8,430 nucleotides of DNA, from NCBI GenBank assembly GCA_003524745.1, contig DQGN01000007.1, positions 4,661 to 13,090 on the forward strand, read 5' to 3'. This DNA comes from Patescibacteria group bacterium. GTDB lineage: Bacteria > Patescibacteriota > Kazan-3B-28 > UBA10110. The notes under the pieces are model-generated. The model did not search any database, had not been told where the DNA came from, and was given only the letters and a program-made list of their open reading frames with translations. The stretch's first letter is position 1, and each line of letters starts with the position of its first letter. The translations under genes and the position numbers were made by a program. Below are positions 1 through 6,850 of this stretch, one piece after another.

Positions 1-1068
1 AAAGACTTCGGTCAAAAAGAACAATTAATCACCGCTACTATCGACCCCGAAAGCGAAAAAGTGCGGTTGTTTATCGTCCATAAAATTGTAGAGATAGTAG
101 AAGATCCTATCCGCGAAATTTCTTTAGAAGATGCTAAGAAAACCGATCCGGAGGCGCAGATTGATGGCGAGGTTAGGGAAGAAGTTTTTCCTCCGGCGGA
201 ATATGGTCGGGTGGCTGCCCAGACTGCCAAGCAAGTTATTTTGCAACGGTTGCGGGAAGCCGAACGAGACGTGATTTTCCAAGAATATAAATCCAAAGAA
301 GGTGAATTAATTTCTGGTACCGTCCAACGGATCGAAGGAGACGTGGTGATGGTAGATATCGGTAAAGCCTCCGGCGTGTTGTTCCCTTCAGAACAATCTA
401 AATCCGATCGGTACTATGTCGGTCAGCGATTAAAGGTCTATGTGATAGAAGTGCAAATTAATAGCAAGGATCCGCAGGTGATCATTTCGCGTGCTCACCC
501 CGATATGATTCGCAAATTATTTGCTACCGAAGTACCGGAAATTACCGGTGGCACTGTAGAGATCAAGGCTATCTCGCGGGAAGCGGGAGTACGCTCCAAA
601 GTGGCAGTTATGTCGCACCAGGAATCAATCGACCCAGTAGGATCATTAGTCGGCCGCCGGGGAGTGCGAGTACAGGCGGTAATGGCAGAAATCGGGGATG
701 AAAAAATCGATATCGTGTTATGGGACCCCGATCCTAAGACATTTATTACTAACGCCTTAGCTCCAGCCAAAGTGCGCGAAGTCGAGATTAGGGAAGCAGA
801 AAAAATGGCCAAGATCAAAGTCGATAGTGACCAATTGTCATTGGCGATCGGCAAAGCTGGGCAAAATGTCCGTCTAGCCAGCAAATTAGCTGGTTATCAA
901 ATTGAGGTAGATAAAGAGGGGATGCCGCCTATTGCCATGGCGGAGACAAAAGCAGCTGACGATGCCACTCCGGCCCAACTTGCTGCTACCGAGAGTGCCG
1001 ATGTTGCTGATGTAGCCGAACCAGAGACCACTGATACAGGGGGAGATACCGCTACTGCCGAGAATTAA
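1..1068 (+). CDS. nusA: Transcription termination/antitermination factor NusA, 5'-truncated by the window edge
   Basis: NusA binds RNA polymerase and nascent RNA in the cytoplasm and modulates pausing, termination and antitermination. The reading frame is open from base 1 and gives 355 residues. The GTG at 61 is an internal valine, because the 20 codons before it (starting KDFGQKEQLI) match the family. In fragment numbering, the end of the N-terminal polymerase-binding domain contains AAQTAKQVILQRLREAER (about 73-90). An S1 domain follows at about 101-165, then KH1 with a GRRG loop (218-221) and KH2 with a GKAG loop (284-287). The last ~45 residues are a low-complexity Ala/Asp/Glu/Thr tail with no recognisable acidic-repeat domain. 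By comparison with the family, roughly 40-50 N-terminal residues lie left of the window. The usual downstream partner infB is absent and clpC follows after 27 bases. The identification is secure. Confidence 0.96.
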   Translation, partial: KDFGQKEQLITATIDPESEKVRLFIVHKIVEIVEDPIREISLEDAKKTDPEAQIDGEVREEVFPPAEYGRVAAQTAKQVILQRLREAERDVIFQEYKSKEGELISGTVQRIEGDVVMVDIGKASGVLFPSEQSKSDRYYVGQRLKVYVIEVQINSKDPQVIISRAHPDMIRKLFATEVPEITGGTVEIKAISREAGVRSKVAVMSHQESIDPVGSLVGRRGVRVQAVMAEIGDEKIDIVLWDPDPKTFITNALAPAKVREVEIREAEKMAKIKVDSDQLSLAIGKAGQNVRLASKLAGYQIEVDKEGMPPIAMAETKAADDATPAQLAATESADVADVAEPETTDTGGDTATAEN

Positions 1069-1071
1069 CGG

Positions 1072-1095
1072 TATAATAAGTGGTATAAATATAAT
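1072..1095 (+). promoter_or_regulatory. Cluster of -10-like hexamers directly before clpC
   Basis: The 27-base gap between nusA and clpC holds TATAAT at 1072-1077, an extended -10-like TGGTATAAA at 1081-1089, and a second TATAAT at 1090-1095 touching the clpC ATG. No convincing -35 element sits 16-18 bases upstream of any of them. If TGGTATAAA is used, transcription would start close to the clpC ATG and give an almost leaderless mRNA. No CtsR or CIRCE-type operator is visible. This is a weak call, because AT-rich gaps produce such hexamers by chance. Confidence 0.3.
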
Positions 1096-3597
1096 ATGGA
1101 CGGCAACAACTATTTAGATAAATTTACCACCAATGCCAAAAAGGTCTTAACTAATGCTCAAAAAGTAGCTCGAGATTTGGGTTCAGCGCATTTAGGCACC
1201 GAGCATCTGCTTCTGGCCATGCTTAATATCAAAAGCGGAACTGCTTTTGAGATTTTGAGCAGCCTCGGTATTAGCGGAGAAAAGGTTGATATGGTAATTA
1301 ACTTGTCGCGGGCGGAGAGCAAAGTAACCAAAGTTGGTCTTACTCCTGGGGCGCGCCGATTGGTCGAAACAGCTGTGTTGATTGCAGCGCAATACGGCAG
1401 TTATTACATTGGCACCGAACATTTATTGTTGGCGATGTTGCAGGATGCCAAAAACGAAGCCTATAAAATTATCAAAAAATTAGGGGTGATGCCTGCCGAG
1501 ATCGTGGCTATGACTTTAGCGGCTATTCAAGCGACCGCCTCACACGAATACGATACTATGGACGAAAACGGTGCTGCTATGCCGGGTAGAGCTAAGAATG
1601 CGCATAAAACTACCACTCCCATCCTGGACACTTTCAGTATTGATTTAACTGGATTAGCTAAATCGGGCAAGATCGATCCGATCGTAGGGCGGGATAAAGA
1701 GATCCAGCGCGTGATCCAAATCTTAAATCGGCGCACCAAGAATAATCCGGTATTAATCGGCGACCCCGGAATTGGTAAAACTGCCATTGTGGAAGGGTTG
1801 GCTATAAAAATTATTAACAAAGAAGCTCCCGAAAATATTGCTAACCGTCGCATTATGGTCTTAAATCCTTCGGCTATGGTAGCGGGGACTAAATATCGGG
1901 GGGAGTTCGAAGAAAGGATTAATCAGATTGTCGAAGAGGTGACCAAGGCCAAGGACGTGATCTTGTTTGTGGACGAATTACATACTTTGGTGGGGGCGGG
2001 TAGCGCCGAAGGGAGTTTAGACGCAGCCAATATCCTAAAGCCAGCGTTAGCGCGAGGAGCTTTGCAGTTAATCGGCGCCACTACTTTGGATGAATACCGG
2101 AAACATATCGAAAAAGATGCTGCTTTGGAGCGGCGCTTCCAGCCGATTTTAGTGGGGGAACCGAGCCCGCAAGAAACCATCGGCATATTAATGGGCATCA
2201 AAGAAAAATACGAAGAATATCATAAAGTCATGATTCCTGCAGACACGATTGATAGTGCCGTGTCTTTGTCTGTGCGCTATATTAATGATCGTTACCTGCC
2301 CGATAAAGCGATTGATTTAATTGATGAAGCGGCTTCTGCTGTCAGAATTGCTGCGGGCTTGAGCCAAGTGGGTTCTGCCGAAGAAGCGACGCAATTAGAA
2401 AATGTGATTAAAGAAAAAGAAAAAGCTGTCGAAGGCCAAGACTACGAAAAGGCAGCTAAATTACGGGGGCAAGAGTTGAGGCTGCGCAAGAAAATCGAGG
2501 CGGCGCAAAAAGAATCGGCTGATGGCGACAAATCAAAGTGGCCAATCGTGACCCCGGAGGCTATTGCTGCTGTGGTGTCATTGTGGACCAATATCCCAGT
2601 TGGTGAATTGGCCAGCGAAGAAATCAAGAATTTATCCCGCTTAGAAGATGCCCTCAAAACTCGGATTATTGGCCAGGATGAAGCTGTCGAAGCGGTCGCT
2701 TCGGCCGTCCGGCGGTCGCGGGTACAGATTGGTAATCCAGATCGGCCAATGGGATCGTTTATGTTTTTGGGGCCGACGGGTGTAGGTAAAACTGAACTGG
2801 CCAAAGCTTTAGCGGAAGAAATTTTCAAAGATAAAAGTGCCTTGATCCGCATTGATATGAGCGAATTTATGGAGAAGCATAATGTAGCTCGGTTAGTCGG
2901 AGCGCCGGCGGGTTATGTTGGTTACGAAGAAGGCGGCAAGCTCACCGAAGCTGTGCGCCGAAAGCCCTATGCGGTAGTTTTATTAGACGAGGTAGAGAAA
3001 GCTCATCCCGATGTTATGAATATTTTATTACAGATCTTAGAGGACGGCGCTCTTACTGACGCTAAAGGTCGCAAAGTATCATTCAAAAATACCGTAGTTA
3101 TTCTTACTTCCAATGTCGGAACAGGGATGTTAAATCGGCAAGCCATCATTGGTTTTCAGCAAGATAATAACCAAGCGGCTAATGCCGAATACGGCCAGTT
3201 GAAAGACCAAGTAATCAATGATTTAAAAAAAACATTCCGTCCGGAGTTTCTTAATCGGGTAGATCGGATCATTGTTTTCCATCCTCTCACTAAAGCTGTC
3301 ATCCGGCGGATTGTTGATTTGCAATTAGACCAATTAACCCAGCGTTTGACTAACCAAAGAATTGCTTTGGAGGCAAGCGAAACTGCTCGGCAGTTTATTG
3401 CTGACCAAGGTTTTGATCCAGACAGCGGGGCGCGGCCAGTTCGGCGGGTCATCCAGAACATGATCGAGGATGATTTGGCGGAAGGCATTTTGAATGGTAA
3501 ATTTAACAAAGGAGATGTAGTAAAAATTGAAAAGCGGGGAGACAAATTATTGCTTAGTGTCAAACCTATTAAGGCCAAAGCAGTAATTAGCAAGTAG
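1096..3597 (+). CDS. clpC: ATP-dependent Clp protease ATP-binding subunit ClpC
   Basis: ClpC is a hexameric AAA+ unfoldase of the Hsp100 family that feeds substrates to ClpP in the cytoplasm. At 833 residues it has normal length and domain order. A double Clp_N repeat spans about 5-145. AAA-1 has Walker A GDPGIGKT (222-229), Walker B VILFVDEL (288-295) and pore-loop residues KYRGEFEER near 266. The short UVR/middle domain (about 434-468, [15 protein letters not shown]) separates ClpC from ClpB, whose middle domain is much longer. AAA-2 has Walker A GPTGVGKT (559-566), Walker B VVLLDEVE (627-634), pore loop GYVGYEEGG, arginine-finger region [10 protein letters not shown] (714-723) and sensor-2 GARPVRR (778-784). 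IGF at 685-687 matches the ClpP-docking loop tripeptide, so a ClpP partner should exist elsewhere in the genome. No Shine-Dalgarno precedes the ATG. That start is preferred because [18 protein letters not shown] aligns with the family N-terminus. Confidence 0.97.
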   Translation: MDGNNYLDKFTTNAKKVLTNAQKVARDLGSAHLGTEHLLLAMLNIKSGTAFEILSSLGISGEKVDMVINLSRAESKVTKVGLTPGARRLVETAVLIAAQYGSYYIGTEHLLLAMLQDAKNEAYKIIKKLGVMPAEIVAMTLAAIQATASHEYDTMDENGAAMPGRAKNAHKTTTPILDTFSIDLTGLAKSGKIDPIVGRDKEIQRVIQILNRRTKNNPVLIGDPGIGKTAIVEGLAIKIINKEAPENIANRRIMVLNPSAMVAGTKYRGEFEERINQIVEEVTKAKDVILFVDELHTLVGAGSAEGSLDAANILKPALARGALQLIGATTLDEYRKHIEKDAALERRFQPILVGEPSPQETIGILMGIKEKYEEYHKVMIPADTIDSAVSLSVRYINDRYLPDKAIDLIDEAASAVRIAAGLSQVGSAEEATQLENVIKEKEKAVEGQDYEKAAKLRGQELRLRKKIEAAQKESADGDKSKWPIVTPEAIAAVVSLWTNIPVGELASEEIKNLSRLEDALKTRIIGQDEAVEAVASAVRRSRVQIGNPDRPMGSFMFLGPTGVGKTELAKALAEEIFKDKSALIRIDMSEFMEKHNVARLVGAPAGYVGYEEGGKLTEAVRRKPYAVVLLDEVEKAHPDVMNILLQILEDGALTDAKGRKVSFKNTVVILTSNVGTGMLNRQAIIGFQQDNNQAANAEYGQLKDQVINDLKKTFRPEFLNRVDRIIVFHPLTKAVIRRIVDLQLDQLTQRLTNQRIALEASETARQFIADQGFDPDSGARPVRRVIQNMIEDDLAEGILNGKFNKGDVVKIEKRGDKLLLSVKPIKAKAVISK

Positions 3598-3652
3598 AGC
3601 ACCTTGGAAAATTTATTTTAGGGATTTATTTTATTATTTATTTTTATTCACC

Positions 3653-4600
3653 ATGTTGTTAGGACAGATTTTTGGGGTCATTGTCTTAGTCTTATTGGTC
3701 ACCTATCTTGTGTTCATCAAACGAGCGATCGCTGTGAGATCGGCTGATTTTGCTATTATCATTGTCGGGGTAATCTTAGGGTTATCGATTGGCGCCTTGA
3801 TTTCCCTACCTTTTAACAAATTAGAAGGTTGGTTAGTCCAGTGGCTGCCCTTAGCTATTAATATTTTTAGTGTGGCGGTGGTTACAACCTACTTTTATAG
3901 CCAACGAGCCAATATCAATAAGTTTTTCGGACAATTAATTACCTTTTTGGCTTCCATCGCTTCTAGCCGGAAAGAGCTGGCGCTGGGCAGCGGTGGCAGC
4001 GGAGAGGATGTTCTGATCGATACCTCTGCTATTATCGACGGGAGAGTGTTGGAAATTGTCCGAACCGGGTTTTTATCAGGGAAATTATTGGTGCCTAAAT
4101 TTGTTTTGACAGAATTACAGAATATCGCTGATTCGCCGGATGATCTTAGGCGTAGTCGAGGTCGCCGAGGCCTAGATATTTTACACGAATTGCGCCGGGA
4201 AAAAGTGGTGCAGGTGGTAGTAATCGAGGATGATTTTCCTTCCGAATTAGATGTGGATGCCAAAATGGTGCGCTTGGCGAAAAAACGGCATGTGCGCTTG
4301 ATGACAGTAGATTATAATTTGAATCGGGTGGCGAATATTCAAGGTATAACCGTGATGAATGTCAACGAACTGAATAATGCTTTGCGCCCAGTAGTGTTGC
4401 CGGGTGAAGAGCTGAAGATCAAATTAGTACAAGAAGGCAAAGACCGCCATCAAGGCGTCGGGTATTTAGATGACGGCACGATGGTGGTGGTGGAGAACGG
4501 CAACAAGTTGATCGGACAGGAAGTCAAAGTCATGGTCACGCGCGTTTTTCAAACAGTAGCCGGGAAAATGATTTTCGCTACTATTAACGGTAATCAATAA
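3653..4600 (+). CDS. YacL-like membrane PIN/TRAM domain protein
   Basis: The protein has 315 residues. The N-terminus carries three hydrophobic segments (about 5-22, 32-52 and 62-84), and a Gly/Ser linker (112-117) follows. The PIN-like nuclease domain begins at VLIDTSAIIDGR. Its acidic metal-binding residues can be placed at D123, E154, D202 and D220, so the site looks intact. A C-terminal TRAM domain (about 245-313) is a predicted RNA-binding fold. The layout matches Bacillus YacL and relatives, which are membrane-anchored putative ribonucleases whose substrate is not well defined. The 55-base gap after clpC is very AT-rich, with neither a Shine-Dalgarno nor a hairpin terminator. A weak TTGGAA-N17-TATTTT pair (3604-3632) could be a promoter, but co-transcription with clpC is equally possible. 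The ATG at 3653 is chosen because the hydrophobic segment starts right after it and no alternative start codon upstream is convincing. Confidence 0.9.
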   Translation: MLLGQIFGVIVLVLLVTYLVFIKRAIAVRSADFAIIIVGVILGLSIGALISLPFNKLEGWLVQWLPLAINIFSVAVVTTYFYSQRANINKFFGQLITFLASIASSRKELALGSGGSGEDVLIDTSAIIDGRVLEIVRTGFLSGKLLVPKFVLTELQNIADSPDDLRRSRGRRGLDILHELRREKVVQVVVIEDDFPSELDVDAKMVRLAKKRHVRLMTVDYNLNRVANIQGITVMNVNELNNALRPVVLPGEELKIKLVQEGKDRHQGVGYLDDGTMVVVENGNKLIGQEVKVMVTRVFQTVAGKMIFATINGNQ

Positions 4601-4603
4601 TTA

Positions 4604-5167
4604 ATGTCTTTGCGTCGCATTATCCTGCGTCAGCAATTTTTTGCTCGGCCAACCTTAATTGTTGCCAAGGATTTGCTGGGCAAAATTTTAGTTCGTCAAT
4701 TACCGGCCGGTACGCGTCGCTATCGTATTACCGAGATCGAAGCCTACTGCGGGGCAGCCGATTTAGCCTGCCATGCAGCCAAGGGGTGCACTTCCCGCAC
4801 TAAAGTCATGTTTGGCCCCGCCGGCCATATTTATGTTTACCTAATTTACGGGATGTATTATTGTCTTAATTTGGTGACAGCGAATGTGGGGGAAGGGGAG
4901 GCAATACTGGTGCGTGCCGTAGAGCCGTTGTTTACTACAGATGAATGGCCAGTCGGTCCGGGCCGCTTGTGCAAATATCTTAATATCGACAAACATCTCA
5001 ACGCAGCTAAATTAGGCCAACAATCCGGATTGTGGGTAGAAGACGATGAGTTAGTTGTGTCACCCAGCCAAATCAACGTATCGTCTCGGCGAGGAGTAGG
5101 TTACGCCGGTAAATCTGCTCTTAAGCCCTGGCGATTTTATTTGAAAGATAACCGCTTTGTTTCCTAA
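4604..5167 (+). CDS. 3-methyladenine DNA glycosylase, AAG/MPG family
   Basis: This is a base-excision repair enzyme that flips out and removes alkylated or deaminated purines such as 3-methyladenine and hypoxanthine, leaving an abasic site. It has 187 residues, normal for the bacterial AAG (MPG) family. Visible signatures are DLLGKILVR near the N-terminus and TEIEAY (43-48). E46 aligns with the catalytic glutamate of the human enzyme's ETEAY motif. The hallmark VYLIYGMYYCLNLV (78-91), LVRAVEP (102-108) and GPGRLCKYLNI (118-128) follow. The ending KPWRFYLKDNRFVS is typical. The ATG lies 3 bases after the PIN-TRAM stop with no Shine-Dalgarno, which suggests an operon and possibly translational coupling. 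Nothing in the sequence indicates adaptive regulation. The family call is firm; the exact substrate range cannot be read from sequence. Confidence 0.95.
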   Translation: MSLRRIILRQQFFARPTLIVAKDLLGKILVRQLPAGTRRYRITEIEAYCGAADLACHAAKGCTSRTKVMFGPAGHIYVYLIYGMYYCLNLVTANVGEGEAILVRAVEPLFTTDEWPVGPGRLCKYLNIDKHLNAAKLGQQSGLWVEDDELVVSPSQINVSSRRGVGYAGKSALKPWRFYLKDNRFVS

Positions 5168-5182
5168 TAAGTATCCCCCAAA

Positions 5183-5207
5183 ATCCTCCCCTCCCTGAGG
5201 GGAGGAT
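5183..5207. repeat. Hairpin 1: 11-bp perfect stem, 3-nt loop
   Basis: ATCCTCCCCTC (5183-5193) pairs exactly with GAGGGGAGGAT (5197-5207) around a CCT loop. The stem is very stable, but no T-run follows it on the + strand (AGGTGGGG follows). It is therefore not a canonical intrinsic terminator for the glycosylase operon, although it may still slow polymerase or protect the 3' end. Confidence 0.8.
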
Positions 5208-5245
5208 AGGTGGGGAGGGAGTATAATATTTCTCTCCCCTCTCTT

Positions 5246-5268
5246 TTCTCCCCTCGGTGAGGGGAGAA
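5246..5268. repeat. Hairpin 2: 10-bp perfect stem, 3-nt loop
   Basis: TTCTCCCCTC (5246-5255) pairs exactly with GAGGGGAGAA (5259-5268) around a GGT loop. The core CCCCTC-N3-GAGGGG is shared with the hairpin 39 bases further left. No T-run follows on either strand. Confidence 0.8.
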
Positions 5269-5294
5269 GTACTTGTCCCTAATACTTATTCTGG

Positions 5295-5318
5295 TATATT
5301 CAGCGATCGCTGAATATA
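5295..5318. promoter_or_regulatory. 24-bp perfect palindrome, possible operator or HIP1-like site
   Basis: TATATTCAGCGA (5295-5306) is followed immediately by its exact reverse complement (5307-5318), with no loop. The centre is GCGATCGC (5303-5310), the octamer known in cyanobacteria as HIP1. CTTAT (5285-5289) and ATAAG (5323-5327) extend the symmetry imperfectly with a one-base offset. It lies about 55 bases upstream of the -35 element of the surface-protein promoter, so a dimeric regulator site is possible. A methylation or repeat site is equally possible. The palindrome is certain; its function is not. Confidence 0.6.
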
Positions 5319-5371
5319 GAAGATAAGAGAGAGCAAACTAAACTCGAACTCCCGTAGCTACCTAACAAAAC

Positions 5372-5400
5372 TTGACTGGGAGCGAATTTTATGATATAAT
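5372..5400 (+). promoter_or_regulatory. Sigma70-type promoter for the surface protein
   Basis: TTGACT (5372-5377, one mismatch to TTGACA) and a perfect TATAAT (5395-5400) are separated by exactly 17 bases. A TG at 5392-5393 makes an extended -10 (TGATATAAT). The expected transcription start is near 5407, giving a leader of about 22 bases that includes the ribosome binding site. This is the best promoter in the window, and it shows that the surface protein is transcribed independently of the glycosylase operon. Confidence 0.85.
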
Positions 5401-5418
5401 AAATAAATATCTTAATAT

Positions 5419-5427
5419 AAGGTAGGG
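5419..5427 (+). promoter_or_regulatory. Ribosome binding site of the surface protein
   Basis: AAGG (5419-5422), followed by AGGG (5424-5427), lies just upstream of the ATG at 5429. It is a partial Shine-Dalgarno at acceptable spacing that supports this start. It contrasts with clpC, the PIN-TRAM gene and the glycosylase gene, which lack one. Confidence 0.55.
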
Positions 5428-5428
5428 C

Positions 5429-6850
5429 ATGCTAAAACAAATATCAAAAATCAAAACCATTATTCTGGAGATCTTAGAGAAAGAGCTGATTACGGTTTTG
5501 GCTTTGAGTATGGTGATGTTGGGGATATGGTTAGTTAAAGCCGACACCGATTCAACAGAATTAAGTTTTGTCATCCTTGATTCCGGCACGGTTACCGTCA
5601 CAGCGCCGAATGGGTCCGAAGATTGGCAAGTCGATAGTACCCAGCATATTACTTGGGACAGTACTGGCAGCATTAATAGTGTAAAAATTGAATTACAGCG
5701 GGAAACAGATGGTTCTTGGGAGACTTTAATTGCCTCTACCACTAATGATGGGGACTACCCGTGGTTAGTGACTTCACCTACTACCGCTACCGCAACTATG
5801 CGTATTACCAGCACGACTGTGCCGGAGATTACCGACAGCAGCGATGTTGTATTCACAATCTCGGCTGCGCCAGAAGCATCATCGGGATTGGGTGGCTACC
5901 TCCCTACTTACCCAGCGATTGATAGTGTTAGCCCAATGAGTTTTTATTATGATGATGCCGTCGAGCTACTTATTCGCGGATTTGGTTTTGAAGATCGGGT
6001 TTGGGTAACGATTAATCAAGTTACTTTCCCAGTCCAAAAACCTCACAGCCAAAATCTTATGCTGATAAATTTACAGCCAAATACTTTGACTGTAGGGACA
6101 TATCGATTATGCGCTTACAATACCTTGCGGCAATACGATTGTTATTCGCGATTAATTACTGTTACGGATAGAACCAAGATTACTCCGCCCACTACGGGCG
6201 GCACCGGCGAAGAGTATGCTGCTACCTTAATCAGGCAATTTTCTCTCAAACCAGCAGATGGAGCACCCCTACAAACGGGACAAAAATTAACCGGGCAATC
6301 GCCTGACATAGCTCTTAAGGCAAGGGAAACAGCAACTTTATGGGCGGAATTTAAAAATACCGGTACCGCTACTTGGTATCAGGACGGATCTAATCCGGTA
6401 CGGTTAGGAACTGACAATAAACGTGATCGGCGCAGTCCGTTTTATCACTCGTCTTGGATTAAATTTAATCGTCCCACATTGGTGAACAAAGTGGTCAAGC
6501 CGGGCGAAATTGGTCGGTTTGAATTTGCTGTCAAAGCGCCCTGGCGCACGGGCAACTATGTTGAATATTTCCGGCCAGTAGCCGAATGGAAAATATGGAT
6601 GAATGGTGATAGCCAAGTTAGGTGGGTGATTGCCGTTAAAAGTAAGCCCTTAGCTGAATGGTTTAAAAAACCGGCTCAAGCCGCTCCGTTATCAACTCCA
6701 TTAATCAAGCCAACCATTCCTTCTACCGGTGGCACTATTGAGCTACCTTTCCAACCCAAAGACACTCTTGTCTTCACAGATAATATCGAAAGAATCTACC
6801 AAAAAACTATTCAAACCATCACAGGCTTCTTTTCCTCCCTACTGAAATAA
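5429..6850 (+). CDS. Membrane-anchored or secreted protein with Kre9-like, IPT/TIG-like and NBR1-like Ig domains
   Basis: The protein has 473 residues. A short basic N-terminus is followed by one hydrophobic segment (about 20-37, ending WLVKA before DTDS), read as a signal peptide or single membrane anchor with the rest outside the cell. Residues about 54-144 (TVTAPNGSEDW, HITWDSTG, VKIELQ, ending VVFTIS) resemble the Kre9/Knh1-like Ser-Thr-rich domain of bacterial surface proteins. Residues about 160-246 (YPAIDSVSPMSFYYDDAVELLI) look like an IPT/TIG beta sandwich. C228 and C238 inside it could form a disulfide. Residues about 290-403 (LWAEFKNTGTATWYQDG, followed by FEFAVKAPWRTGNYVEYFRP) match the NBR1-type Ig-like fold, with its Trp after an 'N-TGTATW' motif. 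A Pro/Thr-rich linker (about 415-445) and a possible amphipathic helix (447-473) close the protein. No catalytic motif is visible. A role in surface structure or adhesion is inference. Confidence 0.8.
   Translation: MLKQISKIKTIILEILEKELITVLALSMVMLGIWLVKADTDSTELSFVILDSGTVTVTAPNGSEDWQVDSTQHITWDSTGSINSVKIELQRETDGSWETLIASTTNDGDYPWLVTSPTTATATMRITSTTVPEITDSSDVVFTISAAPEASSGLGGYLPTYPAIDSVSPMSFYYDDAVELLIRGFGFEDRVWVTINQVTFPVQKPHSQNLMLINLQPNTLTVGTYRLCAYNTLRQYDCYSRLITVTDRTKITPPTTGGTGEEYAATLIRQFSLKPADGAPLQTGQKLTGQSPDIALKARETATLWAEFKNTGTATWYQDGSNPVRLGTDNKRDRRSPFYHSSWIKFNRPTLVNKVVKPGEIGRFEFAVKAPWRTGNYVEYFRPVAEWKIWMNGDSQVRWVIAVKSKPLAEWFKKPAQAAPLSTPLIKPTIPSTGGTIELPFQPKDTLVFTDNIERIYQKTIQTITGFFSSLLK

Larger units (their letters stand above)
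5166..5290. repeat. MITE-like intergenic repeat with terminal inverted repeats
   Basis: A 125-bp non-coding unit begins with AATAAGTAT (5166-5174, overlapping the glycosylase stop codon). It ends with the exact inverse ATACTTATT (5282-5290). Between them lie two strong hairpins built from the same CCCCTC/GAGGGG motif, and a third looser pairing of GGGGAGGGAG (5213-5222 region) with CTCTCCCCTC (5233-5242 region). No open frame is present. The organisation resembles miniature inverted-repeat or REP-type repeats that occur many times in a genome. No flanking target-site duplication was found, and copy number cannot be judged from one window. Confidence 0.5.

Noticed and set aside
3156..3602. Open frame of 148 codons on the - strand under the end of clpC
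   Set aside because: It lies antisense to the conserved AAA-2 and C-terminal domains of ClpC, has no recognisable motif, and is a shadow of the real gene.
3604..3632. TTGGAA-N17-TATTTT as a promoter for the PIN-TRAM gene
   Set aside because: Each box matches only 4 of 6 bases in a very AT-rich gap, which is not enough for a feature. It is mentioned under the gene.
5222..5227. TATAAT between the two hairpins as a promoter
   Set aside because: No -35 element lies at 16-18 bases upstream, and a far better promoter is present at 5372-5400.
5183..5268. Rho-independent terminators from the two GC-rich hairpins
   Set aside because: Neither stem is followed by a T-run on the + strand. On the - strand only a short TTTT after hairpin 1 is present, and no - strand gene ends there.
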